Shown: positions 7,624-15,189 of the stretch, in pieces
Position numbering within the stretch: position 1 is the first letter of the stretch
Layout of the letters: each line of letters starts with the position of its first letter
Source: UBA11524 sp964383815
GTDB lineage: Bacteria > Bacillota > Clostridia > Christensenellales > Aristaeellaceae
Length of the DNA stretch: 28,149 nucleotides
Assembly: GCA_964383815.1 (NCBI GenBank)
Contig: CAYLIC010000031.1
Span: 1-28,149 of the forward strand
Direction of reading: 5' to 3'
The notes under the pieces: model-generated
The model's database searches: none
What the model was told of the DNA's origin: nothing
Seen by the model: only the letters and a program-made list of their open reading frames with translations
Translations under genes and position numbers: made by a program

Positions 7624-8468
7624 TGGAGAGTACGCCTGGCTGCTTCCAGGGTGTTCTGCAAAAGCATGGTGATGGTCATGCGCCCCACGCCGCCGGGCAC
7701 GGGGGTAATCCACCCAGCCACATCCTTCACAGCATCAAAATCCACATCGCCAACCACCTTGCCGTCCACCCGGTTGATGCCCACATCAATCACAATGGCA
7801 CCAGGCTTCACCATGTCAGCGGTGATGAACTTCGCCTTGCCCACAGCAGCCACCAGCACATCCGCCCGACGGGTGTGCTCCGCCAGGTTTTGCGTGCGGC
7901 TGTGGCACATGGTCACGGTGCAGTTCTGCTGCAAAAGCAGCATGGCCATGGGCTTGCCCACAATGTTGCTGCGGCCCACCACCACGGCCTCCTTGCCGGA
8001 AAGGTCAACGCCCGTGCGGCGGATCATCTCCAGCGCACCCTTGGGCGTACACGCCACCACACCGGGCAGGCCATTCAGCAGCTTGCCCGCATTCTGCACA
8101 TGAAAGCCGTCCACATCCTTCTCCGGGGCAATCACCGCCAGCGCAGCCGCCTCGTCCAGGTGCTTGGGCAGGGGTAACTGCACCAGAATGCCATGGATGC
8201 TGGCATCACCGTTCAGCTGGCGGATCTGCTCCTCCAGTTCCTGCTGGGTGGTATCCTCCGCCATGCGGATGGTGACGGAGTGCATGCCCGTCTGTTCACA
8301 GCCAATGCCCTTGTTGCGCACATAAATCTGGCTGGCAGGGTCGTCCCCCACCAGAATCACCGCCAGGCCAGGGGTTACACCCTGTGCCTTCAGTTCGGAA
8401 ACCTGCTTTGCAATCTCCTGGCGCAGCGCATCCGACATCGCCTTGCCATCCAGCAGCTGTGCAGCCAT
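7620..8468 (-). CDS. folD: Methylenetetrahydrofolate dehydrogenase/cyclohydrolase
   Basis: FolD is a bifunctional one-carbon enzyme (NADP-dependent 5,10-methylene-THF dehydrogenase and 5,10-methenyl-THF cyclohydrolase). The 282-residue length is standard. Motifs include AVILVGDDPASQIYVRNK (catalytic Tyr and Lys region), VQLPLPKHLD, the Rossmann segment VVVGRSNIVGKPMAMLLL, and the C-terminal PGGVGRMTITMLLQNT. In most FolD proteins the last motif reads PGGVGPMT, so the Pro to Arg change is slightly unusual. The ATG at 8468 follows GAGGAGGGG. The reading frame stays open upstream into a decayed acetyltransferase remnant, but this is not a fusion because the ribosome site and family start are clear. 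Confidence 0.95.
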   Translation of the reverse strand: MAAQLLDGKAMSDALRQEIAKQVSELKAQGVTPGLAVILVGDDPASQIYVRNKGIGCEQTGMHSVTIRMAEDTTQQELEEQIRQLNGDASIHGILVQLPLPKHLDEAAALAVIAPEKDVDGFHVQNAGKLLNGLPGVVACTPKGALEMIRRTGVDLSGKEAVVVGRSNIVGKPMAMLLLQQNCTVTMCHSRTQNLAEHTRRADVLVAAVGKAKFITADMVKPGAIVIDVGINRVDGKVVGDVDFDAVKDVAGWITPVPGGVGRMTITMLLQNTLEAARRTLQ

Positions 8469-8484
8469 GGTCACCCCTCCTCTG

Positions 8485-8699
8485 TTATTGAACCTCCCAG
8501 GCCAGCAGGTTTCCCAGCCGCACCCGGAAGCCGATGGTTTCATACATGGCACGGTCATGGATTTCACACCGCTCTCCCGCCAGGCAAAGGCCGCCAGTGC
8601 CCGGGCAATGCCCTGATGGCGGTATTCCGGCAGGATGGAGAAATCCTCAAACACGCCGCAGGTATCATAATGGAAGGTGCTGAAGTCCCCGGTCTTCAA
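8485..8699 (-). pseudogene. Decayed GNAT acetyltransferase remnant
   Basis: Between the TsaD-like gene and folD the minus strand encodes pieces of a GNAT N-acetyltransferase. One frame gives VFEDFSILPEYRHQGIARAL, containing the acetyl-CoA-binding Q-x-x-G-x-A motif. A second frame gives RAMYETIGFRVRLGNLLAWE and then a stop, the typical C-terminal Y-x-x-x-GF end of the fold. The two parts are in different frames, the distance between them is shorter than in intact enzymes, and the N-terminal half is missing. No ATG with a ribosome site serves it. A sequencing error alone would not explain the missing half. Confidence 0.65.
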
Positions 8700-8704
8700 C
8701 CTGA

Positions 8705-9670
8705 TTACGCATTGCTCTGCTCCACCTCCCGATACTTCTTCGCGCCAATCAGCGCAACGCCCACGGCATTATCGCCACTGTATTCAGGCTTTCCGAAGCA
8801 TACTCGGAAAGTCCTGTCCTTTTTGCGTATGCGCTCCGTCACCATTTGGCGGAACAGGGCGGAGCTTGCCACACCGCCTGCAATCAGCGCCTGCCGGATG
8901 CCCGTTTTCGCCGCGCCAGCCAGAATCATGCGGCTAACGGTTCGTGCCAGCAGGTCGTAGACCTCCCGGGCAACGTTCTCCCGGGGCATGGTGCTTTGGC
9001 GTATCCACCGCTGCACCTGGCTTTCCGCGCCGGAAAAATGGCAGTGCAGGTCGCCATCCGCCATGTTGGCAGGGAGCAGGGCGGCGCTTTCGCCCTGGAG
9101 CGCCAGCTTCTCCAGGTGCGGGCCTGCGGGAAAGGGCAAGCCCAGCGCCACACCCACCCGGTCTACAAACTGCCCGGCGTGCAGATCCAGGGTGCCGCCC
9201 AGCAGGGTCAGTTCATCACCCCGTAGGGACAAAAGCTCCGTGGTACCGCCGGACAGGTGCACCGCCAGCAGGTCGCCGGGCGCAATGCCGCTGTCCACCA
9301 TGGCGGCAGCCACATGACCCCGCTGGTGGGTGGATGCAAAGCAAGGGACGCCAAGCATGGCGGCAAGGCCGCGGGCCTGGGCATCCCCCACGTGAAACAC
9401 CGGCATATACGATTCTTCCTCGTCTCTGGGCTGGCGGGAGGCGCACACCGCCACAATCTCGTGGCCCTGCACCAGCCTGCCCAGCTCCTCCAGCCGTTCC
9501 GGCAGCTGACGCACATGGATGAACACAGCCTCGCTCTGGCGCAGGCCCCGCTCCCCGGCCTTAACCGGCAGGAGCTTCCGGCAGCTTGCCAGCACCTGAC
9601 CCTCCACCGTCACCGCCGCAGCGGATGTGGTGTAGCAGCTGGTGTCCAGGCCGATGACGATGCGACTCAT
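8705..9670 (-). CDS. TsaD/Kae1-like (M22 family) paralogue
   Basis: A 321-residue protein of the ASKHA fold related to TsaD, the enzyme that transfers threonylcarbamoyl to A37 of tRNA. It begins IVIGLDTSCYTTSAAAV, where canonical TsaD has GIETSCDET. The metal-site region reads STHQRGHVAAA, keeping two histidines in the H-x3-H pattern; AVHLSGGTTELL, ALIAGGVASSALFRQ and YSGDNAVGVALIG correspond to the remaining nucleotide/metal motifs, including the C-terminal Asp. The divergence suggests a paralogue with an altered role rather than the housekeeping TsaD, which would lie elsewhere. Its start overlaps the nusB stop as ATGA. Function not established. Confidence 0.75.
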   Translation of the reverse strand: MSRIVIGLDTSCYTTSAAAVTVEGQVLASCRKLLPVKAGERGLRQSEAVFIHVRQLPERLEELGRLVQGHEIVAVCASRQPRDEEESYMPVFHVGDAQARGLAAMLGVPCFASTHQRGHVAAAMVDSGIAPGDLLAVHLSGGTTELLSLRGDELTLLGGTLDLHAGQFVDRVGVALGLPFPAGPHLEKLALQGESAALLPANMADGDLHCHFSGAESQVQRWIRQSTMPRENVAREVYDLLARTVSRMILAGAAKTGIRQALIAGGVASSALFRQMVTERIRKKDRTFRVCFGKPEYSGDNAVGVALIGAKKYREVEQSNA

Positions 9671-10122
9671 GCCTGTGCCGCCTCTTTCCGGCGCAGGATG
9701 GTGCCCAGCACACCGTTGATAAACCTGCCGCTGGCAGGCTCGGAATAGCGGGAGGCCAGCTCCACCGCCTCGTTGATGGCTACACTGCCGGGCACATCCT
9801 CCTCGTGGAGAATCTCCCAGGTGGCAAGCCGCAGGATGGACAGATCCACCCTGGGCATCCGGTCAATGCTCCAATCACGGCTGGCGGAGGCAATCTGCCC
9901 GTCCAGCTCGTCCAGGTGGCTCACCACGCCGTCCAGCACGCGGGTGATGTAGGCCCGGTCGGCCTTGCCCGGCTCGCTGTCCTTCACGGTTTCCACCCCA
10001 GGAACACCCTCCGCGCGGAGCTCATCGTACACCATTTGCAGCGTTTCCTCGCCACCCTGGCCGCCAGCCAGCTTTTCATAAATCATCTGCATCACTGCAG
10101 CTCGCGCAGTCACTCGCGCCAT
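9667..10122 (-). CDS. nusB: Transcription antitermination factor NusB
   Basis: A 151-residue all-helical protein that with NusE (S10) binds boxA RNA and promotes rRNA antitermination. Characteristic segments are ARAAVMQMIYE at the N-terminus, YITRVLDGVVSHLDELDGQI, LSILRLATWEILHEEDVPGS, VAINEAVELASRYS and the C-terminal RFINGVLGTILR. The ATG at 10122 has AAGGAGA six bases upstream; upstream in-frame starts are not supported. Conserved neighbour of asp23/yqhY and folD in Bacillota. Confidence 0.95.
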   Translation of the reverse strand: MARVTARAAVMQMIYEKLAGGQGGEETLQMVYDELRAEGVPGVETVKDSEPGKADRAYITRVLDGVVSHLDELDGQIASASRDWSIDRMPRVDLSILRLATWEILHEEDVPGSVAINEAVELASRYSEPASGRFINGVLGTILRRKEAAQA

Positions 10123-10146
10123 AACAACTCTCCTTCTTCCGTGGAA

Positions 10147-10220
10147 CAGAGGGTAGCACCCTCTGCACACCCGCCTAAGGGCGCTGCCCTTAAGAATCCT
10201 GCGAAGGGCTTTCAGCCCTT
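10147..10220. repeat. Composite hairpin repeat, copy A
   Basis: Located between amaP and nusB. Three adjacent palindromes: CAGAGGGT-AGC-ACCCTCTG (10147-10165); a TAAGGGC/GCCCTTA hairpin followed by AGAATCC (10176-10199); and AAGGGCT-TTC-AGCCCTT (10204-10220). Same order and orientation as copy B. It could act as a processing or partial termination signal between asp23-amaP and the nusB unit. Confidence 0.65.
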
Positions 10221-10249
10221 TTGAAACCCTTTTTTGTGCACATGGAAAG

Positions 10250-10272
10250 GCTTCCCCATGGGTTGGGGAAGC
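10250..10272 (-). terminator. Possible terminator or mRNA end hairpin after amaP
   Basis: GCTTCCCC / GGGGAAGC with a 7-base loop lies 23 bp downstream of the amaP stop on the minus strand. The following bases are only weakly U-rich (CCTTTCC), so termination would be inefficient. Confidence 0.42.
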
Positions 10273-10294
10273 TGTCAGCGCATTGGCTGACGGA

Positions 10295-11203
10295 TTATTC
10301 TTCGGTCAGGTCGGCTTCGTCGGCGCCGTCCAGGGCCTTCAAATCCTCGATGGTGGCGGCATCCGGGTCGTCAGTGAGACCAGCCAGGGATTCCAGCTCG
10401 GCCTCGGCCTCATCGCTGGGGACGTTGGCTTCCCAGGTTTCGGTGGCCTCATCGCTGGGGACGTTTTCCTCCGTTTTTTCCGGCTCCTCGGCAGGCGGCA
10501 CAGGCACGGTGACGGGCTGCTCCTCCTCACCAAACAGGCGCTGGTGCAGGCACTTTTCCTCAGCCTCCTTGGCTTCGGGCTGGGGGGCAGGAATTTCAGC
10601 CTCGGCAGGCTCCTCCAGGGCCAAAGGGGTTGTGGTTTCCAGCATATCCGGCACAGCGTAAATGGATGCCTTGGCCTTGGTGCTGGTGGTGTCCACCTGC
10701 ACCTTCACCTCATACACATCCACACCGGAGCAAGCGGTGACATACTGGCGAATTTGCTTTTGCAGGGCGCTGACCGCCAGGGGGATGTTCACCCCTGTTG
10801 CCAGGCTGACCCGCAGGCTGATAACCAGGCCGTTGCGGGTATTCTCCAGAGAGGTGCTGGTCACATGCAGCTCCTCGTGCTTCTCCACGCACTTGCTGAC
10901 CAAATCCTCAATGGCGCGGATGGAGATGCTCAGTTCCCCTGCATCGGTGGACTGCATCACAAAGGCTTGCCGCCTGGGCCGGCGGATGGCCAGGTGCAGG
11001 CACAGGATGCCAGTCAGCAAAAGGCCGCAGCAGCAGCCCACCGTGGCAATCAGGTGGTTGGTGCTCTTTTCCGACACAAAGTGGACAATGCATTCCCACA
11101 GGCCCAGTTTGAACAGGGAATCCACCAGCGGCACAACCGCCAGCGCCACCAGCATCAGGCCCACAAAGGCCGCCAGAATCCGGTCGATAATGCGTAGCTT
11201 CAT
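10295..11203 (-). CDS. amaP: AmaP-like membrane anchor for Asp23, with a long acidic tail
   Basis: A 302-residue protein with two transmembrane helices (about residues 6-30 and 51-73), a basic stop (IRRPRRQ), then an Asp23-like alpha/beta domain (about 85-185: ELSISIRAIEDLVSKCVEK, LVISLRVSLATGVNIP, VDVYEVKVQV). This is the layout of AmaP, which anchors Asp23 at the cell envelope in Staphylococcus. Residues ~195-302 form a strongly acidic, Pro/Glu-rich, probably disordered tail not usual for the family; it contains a duplicated NVPSDEA-E segment, seen in DNA as repeats at about 10408-10425 and 10449-10466. It follows the asp23 gene, separated by a hairpin with a U-run. Start ATG 11203 with AAGGAGG nine bases upstream. 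Confidence 0.8.
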   Translation of the reverse strand: MKLRIIDRILAAFVGLMLVALAVVPLVDSLFKLGLWECIVHFVSEKSTNHLIATVGCCCGLLLTGILCLHLAIRRPRRQAFVMQSTDAGELSISIRAIEDLVSKCVEKHEELHVTSTSLENTRNGLVISLRVSLATGVNIPLAVSALQKQIRQYVTACSGVDVYEVKVQVDTTSTKAKASIYAVPDMLETTTPLALEEPAEAEIPAPQPEAKEAEEKCLHQRLFGEEEQPVTVPVPPAEEPEKTEENVPSDEATETWEANVPSDEAEAELESLAGLTDDPDAATIEDLKALDGADEADLTEE

Positions 11204-11221
11204 GGCAAAACGCCTCCTTCA

Positions 11222-11264
11222 GAAAAAAAGCGTTCACCGGCAGGGCACAAAAGGCCAGCCGGTG
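11222..11264 (-). terminator. Attenuating terminator between asp23 and amaP
   Basis: On the minus strand CACCGGC (11264-11258), an inner loop with a few extra pairs, GCCGGTG (11241-11235), then AACGC and seven U (11229-11223). The amaP ribosome site follows at once. A partial terminator would keep Asp23 far above its anchor. Confidence 0.6.
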
Positions 11265-11270
11265 TGCGCG

Positions 11271-11756
11271 TCAGTCCTGGGGTTCCTCAGTCTCCCCGGG
11301 CTGAACAGGCTCGGCAGCGGGTTCCGCCTTGCCGGCCTCCAGGGCGGAGCGCTGGGCAGCGGCGTTCAGGGTGTTGTTCTCTTTTTCAAAGCTCACGCCC
11401 TGCACATGCACATCCACCCGCACCACATGCAGGCCCGTCATGCTCTCGATGGCGCGGCGCACGTTTTCCTGGGCGTCCTGGCCAGCCTTCTGGATGGGCG
11501 TGCCGTATTCCACAATCACATACAGGTCAACGCTGGCTTCCTCGGTGCCGATCTCCACCTTCACGCCCCTGGTAACATTGTTGTTCTTTTTGCTGAGGAT
11601 GCTGCCGGAAACATTGCACATGCTGGCAATGCCCTCCACCTCGCTGGCGGCAACGCCTGCAATGGAGGCAACCACCTCGTTGGCATAGGTAATGCTGCTG
11701 CTCTGCTCCGTGTCCATCTCCATCGTCAGGGGGAGATTATCCTTCTTGCTAGCCAT
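11271..11756 (-). CDS. Asp23/Gls24 family envelope stress response protein
   Basis: A 161-residue Asp23/Gls24-domain protein (YqhY/YloU type), found at the membrane of Gram-positive cells and linked to envelope stress or lipid synthesis. The domain is seen in ITYANEVVASIAGVAASEVEGI, GVKVEIGTEEASVDLYVIVEYG, the helix AQENVRRAIESMTGLHVVRV, and DVHVQGVSFEKE. A short acidic tail ends the protein. The start has AGGAGG and follows a near-consensus promoter. Position before nusB-folD-xseAB-ispA matches yqhY in Bacillus. Its neighbour is an AmaP-like anchor. Confidence 0.92.
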   Translation of the reverse strand: MASKKDNLPLTMEMDTEQSSSITYANEVVASIAGVAASEVEGIASMCNVSGSILSKKNNNVTRGVKVEIGTEEASVDLYVIVEYGTPIQKAGQDAQENVRRAIESMTGLHVVRVDVHVQGVSFEKENNTLNAAAQRSALEAGKAEPAAEPVQPGETEEPQD

Positions 11757-11785
11757 TTCAATGCACCTCCTCAGGTTTCCCTTTC

Positions 11786-11814
11786 AGTATATCAGATTTC
11801 TTTCTCTTTGACAA
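11786..11814 (-). promoter_or_regulatory. Sigma-A-type promoter of asp23
   Basis: Minus strand: TTGTCA (11814-11809), 17 bp spacer, TATACT (11791-11786). Start predicted near 11779, about 23 bases before the asp23 ATG. Confidence 0.8.
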
Positions 11815-11831
11815 GCCCGCCTGGGCTCACG

Positions 11832-11886
11832 GCCAGGGCGCCGCCCTGGCAACCCGCTTAAGGGTCTTCGCCCCTTAAGAATCCCG
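11832..11886. repeat. Composite hairpin repeat, copy B
   Basis: GCCAGGGC-GCC-GCCCTGGC (11832-11850), then AACCCG, then CTTAAGGG-N7-CCCTTAAG (11857-11879), then AATCCCGC. It sits upstream of the asp23 promoter and faces copy C across about 160 bp in inverted orientation. It belongs to the same family as copies A, C and D. Confidence 0.75.
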
Positions 11887-12045
11887 CTTTTCAGTGCATT
11901 GCGTTCGCCAAATCAGCAACAAGTGCGATACCGCAGCAGGTGTCCTCACAGCTACACGAAACAGAACGTTCCTCGCCCCGTGTCGCGGTGCGCCCTCTGC
12001 GCACCGTGACCCCGCTTAGCAACGCACAAAACTCACTCCAAAGAA
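11887..12045. other. Spacer between inverted repeats B and C
   Basis: Non-coding stretch. The one clear structure is a 12-bp stem, GTCGCGGTGCGC with GCGCACCGTGAC (11982-12010), five-base loop. I see no start codon with a ribosome site, no tRNA and no promoter. Codon-like sequence is absent. It may be part of a larger repeat element together with its flanks. Confidence 0.5.
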
Positions 12046-12099
12046 GGGATTCTTAAGGGATGAAATCCCTTAAGCGGAGTCCAGGGGCAGCGCCCCTGG
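12046..12099. repeat. Composite hairpin repeat, copy C, abutting the aspS stop
   Basis: Inverse orientation to copies A and B: GGATT, CTTAAGGG-ATGAAAT-CCCTTAAG (12052-12074), CGGAGT, then CCAGGGGC-AGC-GCCCCTGG (12081-12099). The last hairpin ends at the base next to the aspS stop codon, so the aspS mRNA would fold immediately after its coding region. It probably serves as the 3' end structure of the hisS-aspS transcript. Confidence 0.75.
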
Positions 12100-13872
12100 T
12101 CACTCTTCGTCCTTGACGATGGCAATGTGCAGCTCGTCCAGCTGCTTCTGCTCCACGGTGCCGGGGGCGCCCATCATCAGATCCTGTGCGTTCTTGTTCA
12201 TGGGGAAGGGAATGACTTCGCGGATGGAGTCCTCGCCAGCCAGCAGCATGACCATGCGGTCAACGCCGGGGGCGATGCCGGCATGGGGCGGCGCACCATA
12301 GCAGAAGGCGTTGTACATGGCGGGGAACTTGGCCTTCACGTCCTCCTCGCCCAGGCGCACCAGCTGGAAGGCTTCAATCATAATTTCCGGATCGTGGTTC
12401 CGCACCGCGCCAGAGGACAGCTCCACGCCGTTGCACACCAGGTCGTACTGGAAAGCCGTGATGGACAGGGGATCCACCTCACCTGCTGCGGCCTTCTGCA
12501 AAATTTCCAGCCCGCCGTTGGGCATGGAGAAGGGGTTGTGGCAGAACTCCAGCTCGCCGCTCTCTTCGCCAATCTCATACATGGGGAAGTCCACAATCCA
12601 GCAGAACTCGTACTTTTCACGGTCGATATGCTGGGGCGCCAGCTCCGCCGCCAGCTTACGCAGGGCGCCAGCGGTCTTCTGGGCAGCCAGCTTCCTGCCC
12701 GCAGCCAGGCCAACAAAGGTGTTGGGCTCCAGCTTCATGGCGGTGATAATCTCGTCCTTCTTCTCCTGCAGGAACTTGGCAATGCCGCCTGCAATCTCGC
12801 CCTTTTCATCCACCTTGAACCAGTAGGCCTTGTTGCCGGTCACAACCTCCACATCGGCGCAGAGCTTGTCAATCTGTTTGCGGGTGGCGTTCATGCCAGA
12901 AACAGCCACAGCCTTCACCGTATTGCCCTCAAAGGGGCCAAAGCCGCAGGAGCCAATCAGCGCTGTCACGTCCTGCACCTCCAGGTCAATGCGCAGGTCA
13001 GGCTTGTCGGAGCCGTAGCGTTCCATGGCTTCGGTGAATGCAATGCGCTTGAAGGGCGCGGAGGAGGCCACATTGTACTTGCCATACTTGGCGAAAATGG
13101 GGGGCAGCACATCCTCCAACACGGCAAACACATCGTCCTGGGAAGCAAAAGCCATTTCCATGTCCAGCTGATAGAACTCACCGGGGCTACGGTCACCGCG
13201 GGCATCCTCATCGCGGAAGCAGGGAGCAATCTGGAAATACTTATCAAAGCCGGAGGTCATCAGCAGCTGCTTGAACTGCTGGGGCGCCTGGGGCAGGGCG
13301 TAGAACATGCCGGGGTGCTTTCGGGCAGGCACCAGGTAGTCCCGGGCGCCCTCGGGAGAGGAAGCCGTCAGGATCGGGGTGGTGATTTCCAGGAAGCCGT
13401 GCTCGTTCATGGCGCTGCGCAGGGCGGACACCACGTTGCAGCGCATGATGATGTTCTTCTTCACCTCAGGATTGCGCAGATCAAGATAGCGGTACTTCAG
13501 CCGCAGGGACTCGTCCGCCTCCTTGGAGCGGTTAATCTGGAAGGGCAGCTCGTTATAGCGGCAGCGGCCCAGCACTTCAATGGACTGGGGCACCACCTCA
13601 ATGTCGCCCGTGTCCATCTTGGGGTTCTTGGAGTCCCGCTCCCGCACCAGGCCGGTAACGGCAATGGTGGATTCCTTGTTCAGGCCGTGGATAATCTGCA
13701 TCATATCCTCGGTCTCCACCACAATCTGCGTGGTGCCGTAGAAGTCCCGCAGGACAACGAAGGCCAGAGAAGCGCTGACCTCGCGGACATTTTCCATCCA
13801 GCCGCACAGCTTCACGGTCTTGCCGCAGTCTGCCATGCGCAGTTCATTGCAGGTATGGGTACGATTCTGCAT
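12100..13872 (-). CDS. aspS: Aspartyl-tRNA synthetase
   Basis: A 590-residue class IIb synthetase of the bacterial type. The N-terminal OB-fold anticodon domain (LCGWMENVREVSASLAFVVL) is followed by the catalytic core with ITTPILTASSPEGARDYLVP, FKQLLMTSGFDKYFQIAPCF, motif 2 FRDEDARGDRSPGEFYQLD, the bacterial GAD-type insertion (about residues 290-420), and motif 3 GIAPGVDRMVMLLAGEDSI. The ATG at 13872 has AAGGAGA seven bases upstream and matches the family start; the frame is open further upstream but unsupported. Second gene of the T-box-controlled hisS-aspS unit, 32 bp after hisS. Confidence 0.97.
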   Translation of the reverse strand: MQNRTHTCNELRMADCGKTVKLCGWMENVREVSASLAFVVLRDFYGTTQIVVETEDMMQIIHGLNKESTIAVTGLVRERDSKNPKMDTGDIEVVPQSIEVLGRCRYNELPFQINRSKEADESLRLKYRYLDLRNPEVKKNIIMRCNVVSALRSAMNEHGFLEITTPILTASSPEGARDYLVPARKHPGMFYALPQAPQQFKQLLMTSGFDKYFQIAPCFRDEDARGDRSPGEFYQLDMEMAFASQDDVFAVLEDVLPPIFAKYGKYNVASSAPFKRIAFTEAMERYGSDKPDLRIDLEVQDVTALIGSCGFGPFEGNTVKAVAVSGMNATRKQIDKLCADVEVVTGNKAYWFKVDEKGEIAGGIAKFLQEKKDEIITAMKLEPNTFVGLAAGRKLAAQKTAGALRKLAAELAPQHIDREKYEFCWIVDFPMYEIGEESGELEFCHNPFSMPNGGLEILQKAAAGEVDPLSITAFQYDLVCNGVELSSGAVRNHDPEIMIEAFQLVRLGEEDVKAKFPAMYNAFCYGAPPHAGIAPGVDRMVMLLAGEDSIREVIPFPMNKNAQDLMMGAPGTVEQKQLDELHIAIVKDEE

Positions 13873-13904
13873 AACAGTTTCTCCTTTATCTCTCATTCAT
13901 CGTT

Positions 13905-15167
13905 TCAGCCCAGCATGTCCCGGGCCATTGCAGCCGCCTCCGCCATGGGCACGGTGCGCTCCTCACGGGTGTTCATGTTTTTGATTTTCACCACGCCGCC
14001 AGCAACTTCGTCATCGCCCAGGGTGGCACACAGGGGTGCGCCGGTCTTGTTGGCATACTTGAACTGGGCCTTCAGGCTGCGGCCGGTGTGATCCATATCC
14101 GCCTTCAGCCCGGCGCGGCGCAGCTGCTGCACCAGGGCAAAGGCCGCCTGATTGTTTTCGCCCATGTAGGTTACGAAAACATCGTACAGGTCAGGCTTGG
14201 GCAGTTCAACACCCTCGCTGTCCAGCAGCATCAGCACCCGCTCGGTGCCCATGCCAAAGCCCACGGCGCTCAGGCTGGGGCCACCCAGCTGCTCCACCAG
14301 GTTGTCATAGCGCCCGCCACCGCAGATGGTCAGTTCCCCATCCTTGGTGGTGGTAATCAGCTCAAACACGGTCTTGGTGTAGTAGTCCAGGCCGCGGACA
14401 ATGCGGCTGTCCACCTTGTAGGGAATGCCCGCCCCGGTCAGGTATTTTTGCAGCTGGGCGAAGTGCTCCCTGCAGTCATCGCAGAGCACGTCCAGCATGG
14501 AGGGCGCATCCTTCACCAGCTCCTGGCAGTGCTTTTCCTTGCAGTCCAGCACGCGGAGCGGGTTGCGCTCAAAGCGGGTCTTGCAGGTGGCGCACATTTC
14601 GCCCACCCGGTCCGCCAGATATTCCTTCAGCATGGCGTGATACCTGGGCCGGCACTCCGGGCAACCAATGGAGTTGATGTTCACAGAAAGGTTCTTCACA
14701 CCCAAATCGCCCAGCAGGTGATACGCCAGCAGAATCAATTCCGCATCAGCAGAGGCATCCTTGGCACCGAAGCACTCCATGCCAAACTGGTGATGCTCCC
14801 GCAGGCGGCCGCTTTGGGGCGCTTCGTAGCGGAAGATGGGGGCGTTCAGGTAGTACATTTTGCAGGGCAGCGCATCGGCGTAAAGGCTGCTCTCCAGCAG
14901 GGCACGCACAGCGCCTGCGGTGCCCTCGGGCTTGAGGGTGATGGAGCGGTCGCCCTTGTCCTTGAAGGTGTACATTTCCTTCTGCACAATGTCGGTGGTG
15001 TCGCCCACGCCCCGCAGGAAAAGCTCCGTGTGCTCAAACACGGGGGTGCGCACCTCGCGGAAGCCTGCCTCCGCGGCGATTTTGCGCTCCATGGCCTCCA
15101 CATACTGCCAGCGATAGCTGTCCTGGGGCAGCACATCCTTGGTGCCCCGGGGAGCCTGTGTCAACAT
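13905..15167 (-). CDS. hisS: Histidyl-tRNA synthetase
   Basis: A 420-residue class II synthetase. Seen are the N-terminal APRGTKDVLPQDSYRW, motif 1 VRTPVFEHTELFLRG, motif 2 with FRYEAPQSGRLREHHQFG, the histidine-specific RGLDYYTKTVFELI, and motif 3 SAVGFGMGTERVLMLL, then the C-terminal anticodon-binding domain (DVFVTYMGE onward). The ATG at 15167 lies seven bases after AGGAGG; an ATG at 15173 is only one base from the ribosome site, so it is rejected. The gene follows a T-box leader and is followed by aspS. Confidence 0.97.
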   Translation of the reverse strand: MLTQAPRGTKDVLPQDSYRWQYVEAMERKIAAEAGFREVRTPVFEHTELFLRGVGDTTDIVQKEMYTFKDKGDRSITLKPEGTAGAVRALLESSLYADALPCKMYYLNAPIFRYEAPQSGRLREHHQFGMECFGAKDASADAELILLAYHLLGDLGVKNLSVNINSIGCPECRPRYHAMLKEYLADRVGEMCATCKTRFERNPLRVLDCKEKHCQELVKDAPSMLDVLCDDCREHFAQLQKYLTGAGIPYKVDSRIVRGLDYYTKTVFELITTTKDGELTICGGGRYDNLVEQLGGPSLSAVGFGMGTERVLMLLDSEGVELPKPDLYDVFVTYMGENNQAAFALVQQLRRAGLKADMDHTGRSLKAQFKYANKTGAPLCATLGDDEVAGGVVKIKNMNTREERTVPMAEAAAMARDMLG

Positions 15168-15189
15168 AAACATTCCTCCTATATCGTAC

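Noticed and set aside
7620..8699. GNAT-FolD fusion protein
   Set aside because: The GNAT part is frameshifted and truncated; folD has its own ribosome site and standard N-terminus at 8468.
8986..9010. Possible internal start giving a shorter TsaD-like protein
   Set aside because: The N-terminal IVIGLDTSC motif and the ATGA overlap with nusB support the full-length start at 9670.
10408..10466. Short direct repeats as a CRISPR or mobile element sign
   Set aside because: They encode the duplicated NVPSDEA segment of the AmaP-like tail, only two copies, in frame.
12127..14091. Very long plus-strand open frame opposite aspS and hisS
   Set aside because: His/Gln-rich composition without motifs, the mirror of GC-rich minus-strand codons; aspS and hisS are certain on the other strand. 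The same holds for 3051-4724 opposite the cysteine desulfurase, 19029-20642 opposite the ABC ATPase, and 22808-24736 opposite the DUF4430 genes.
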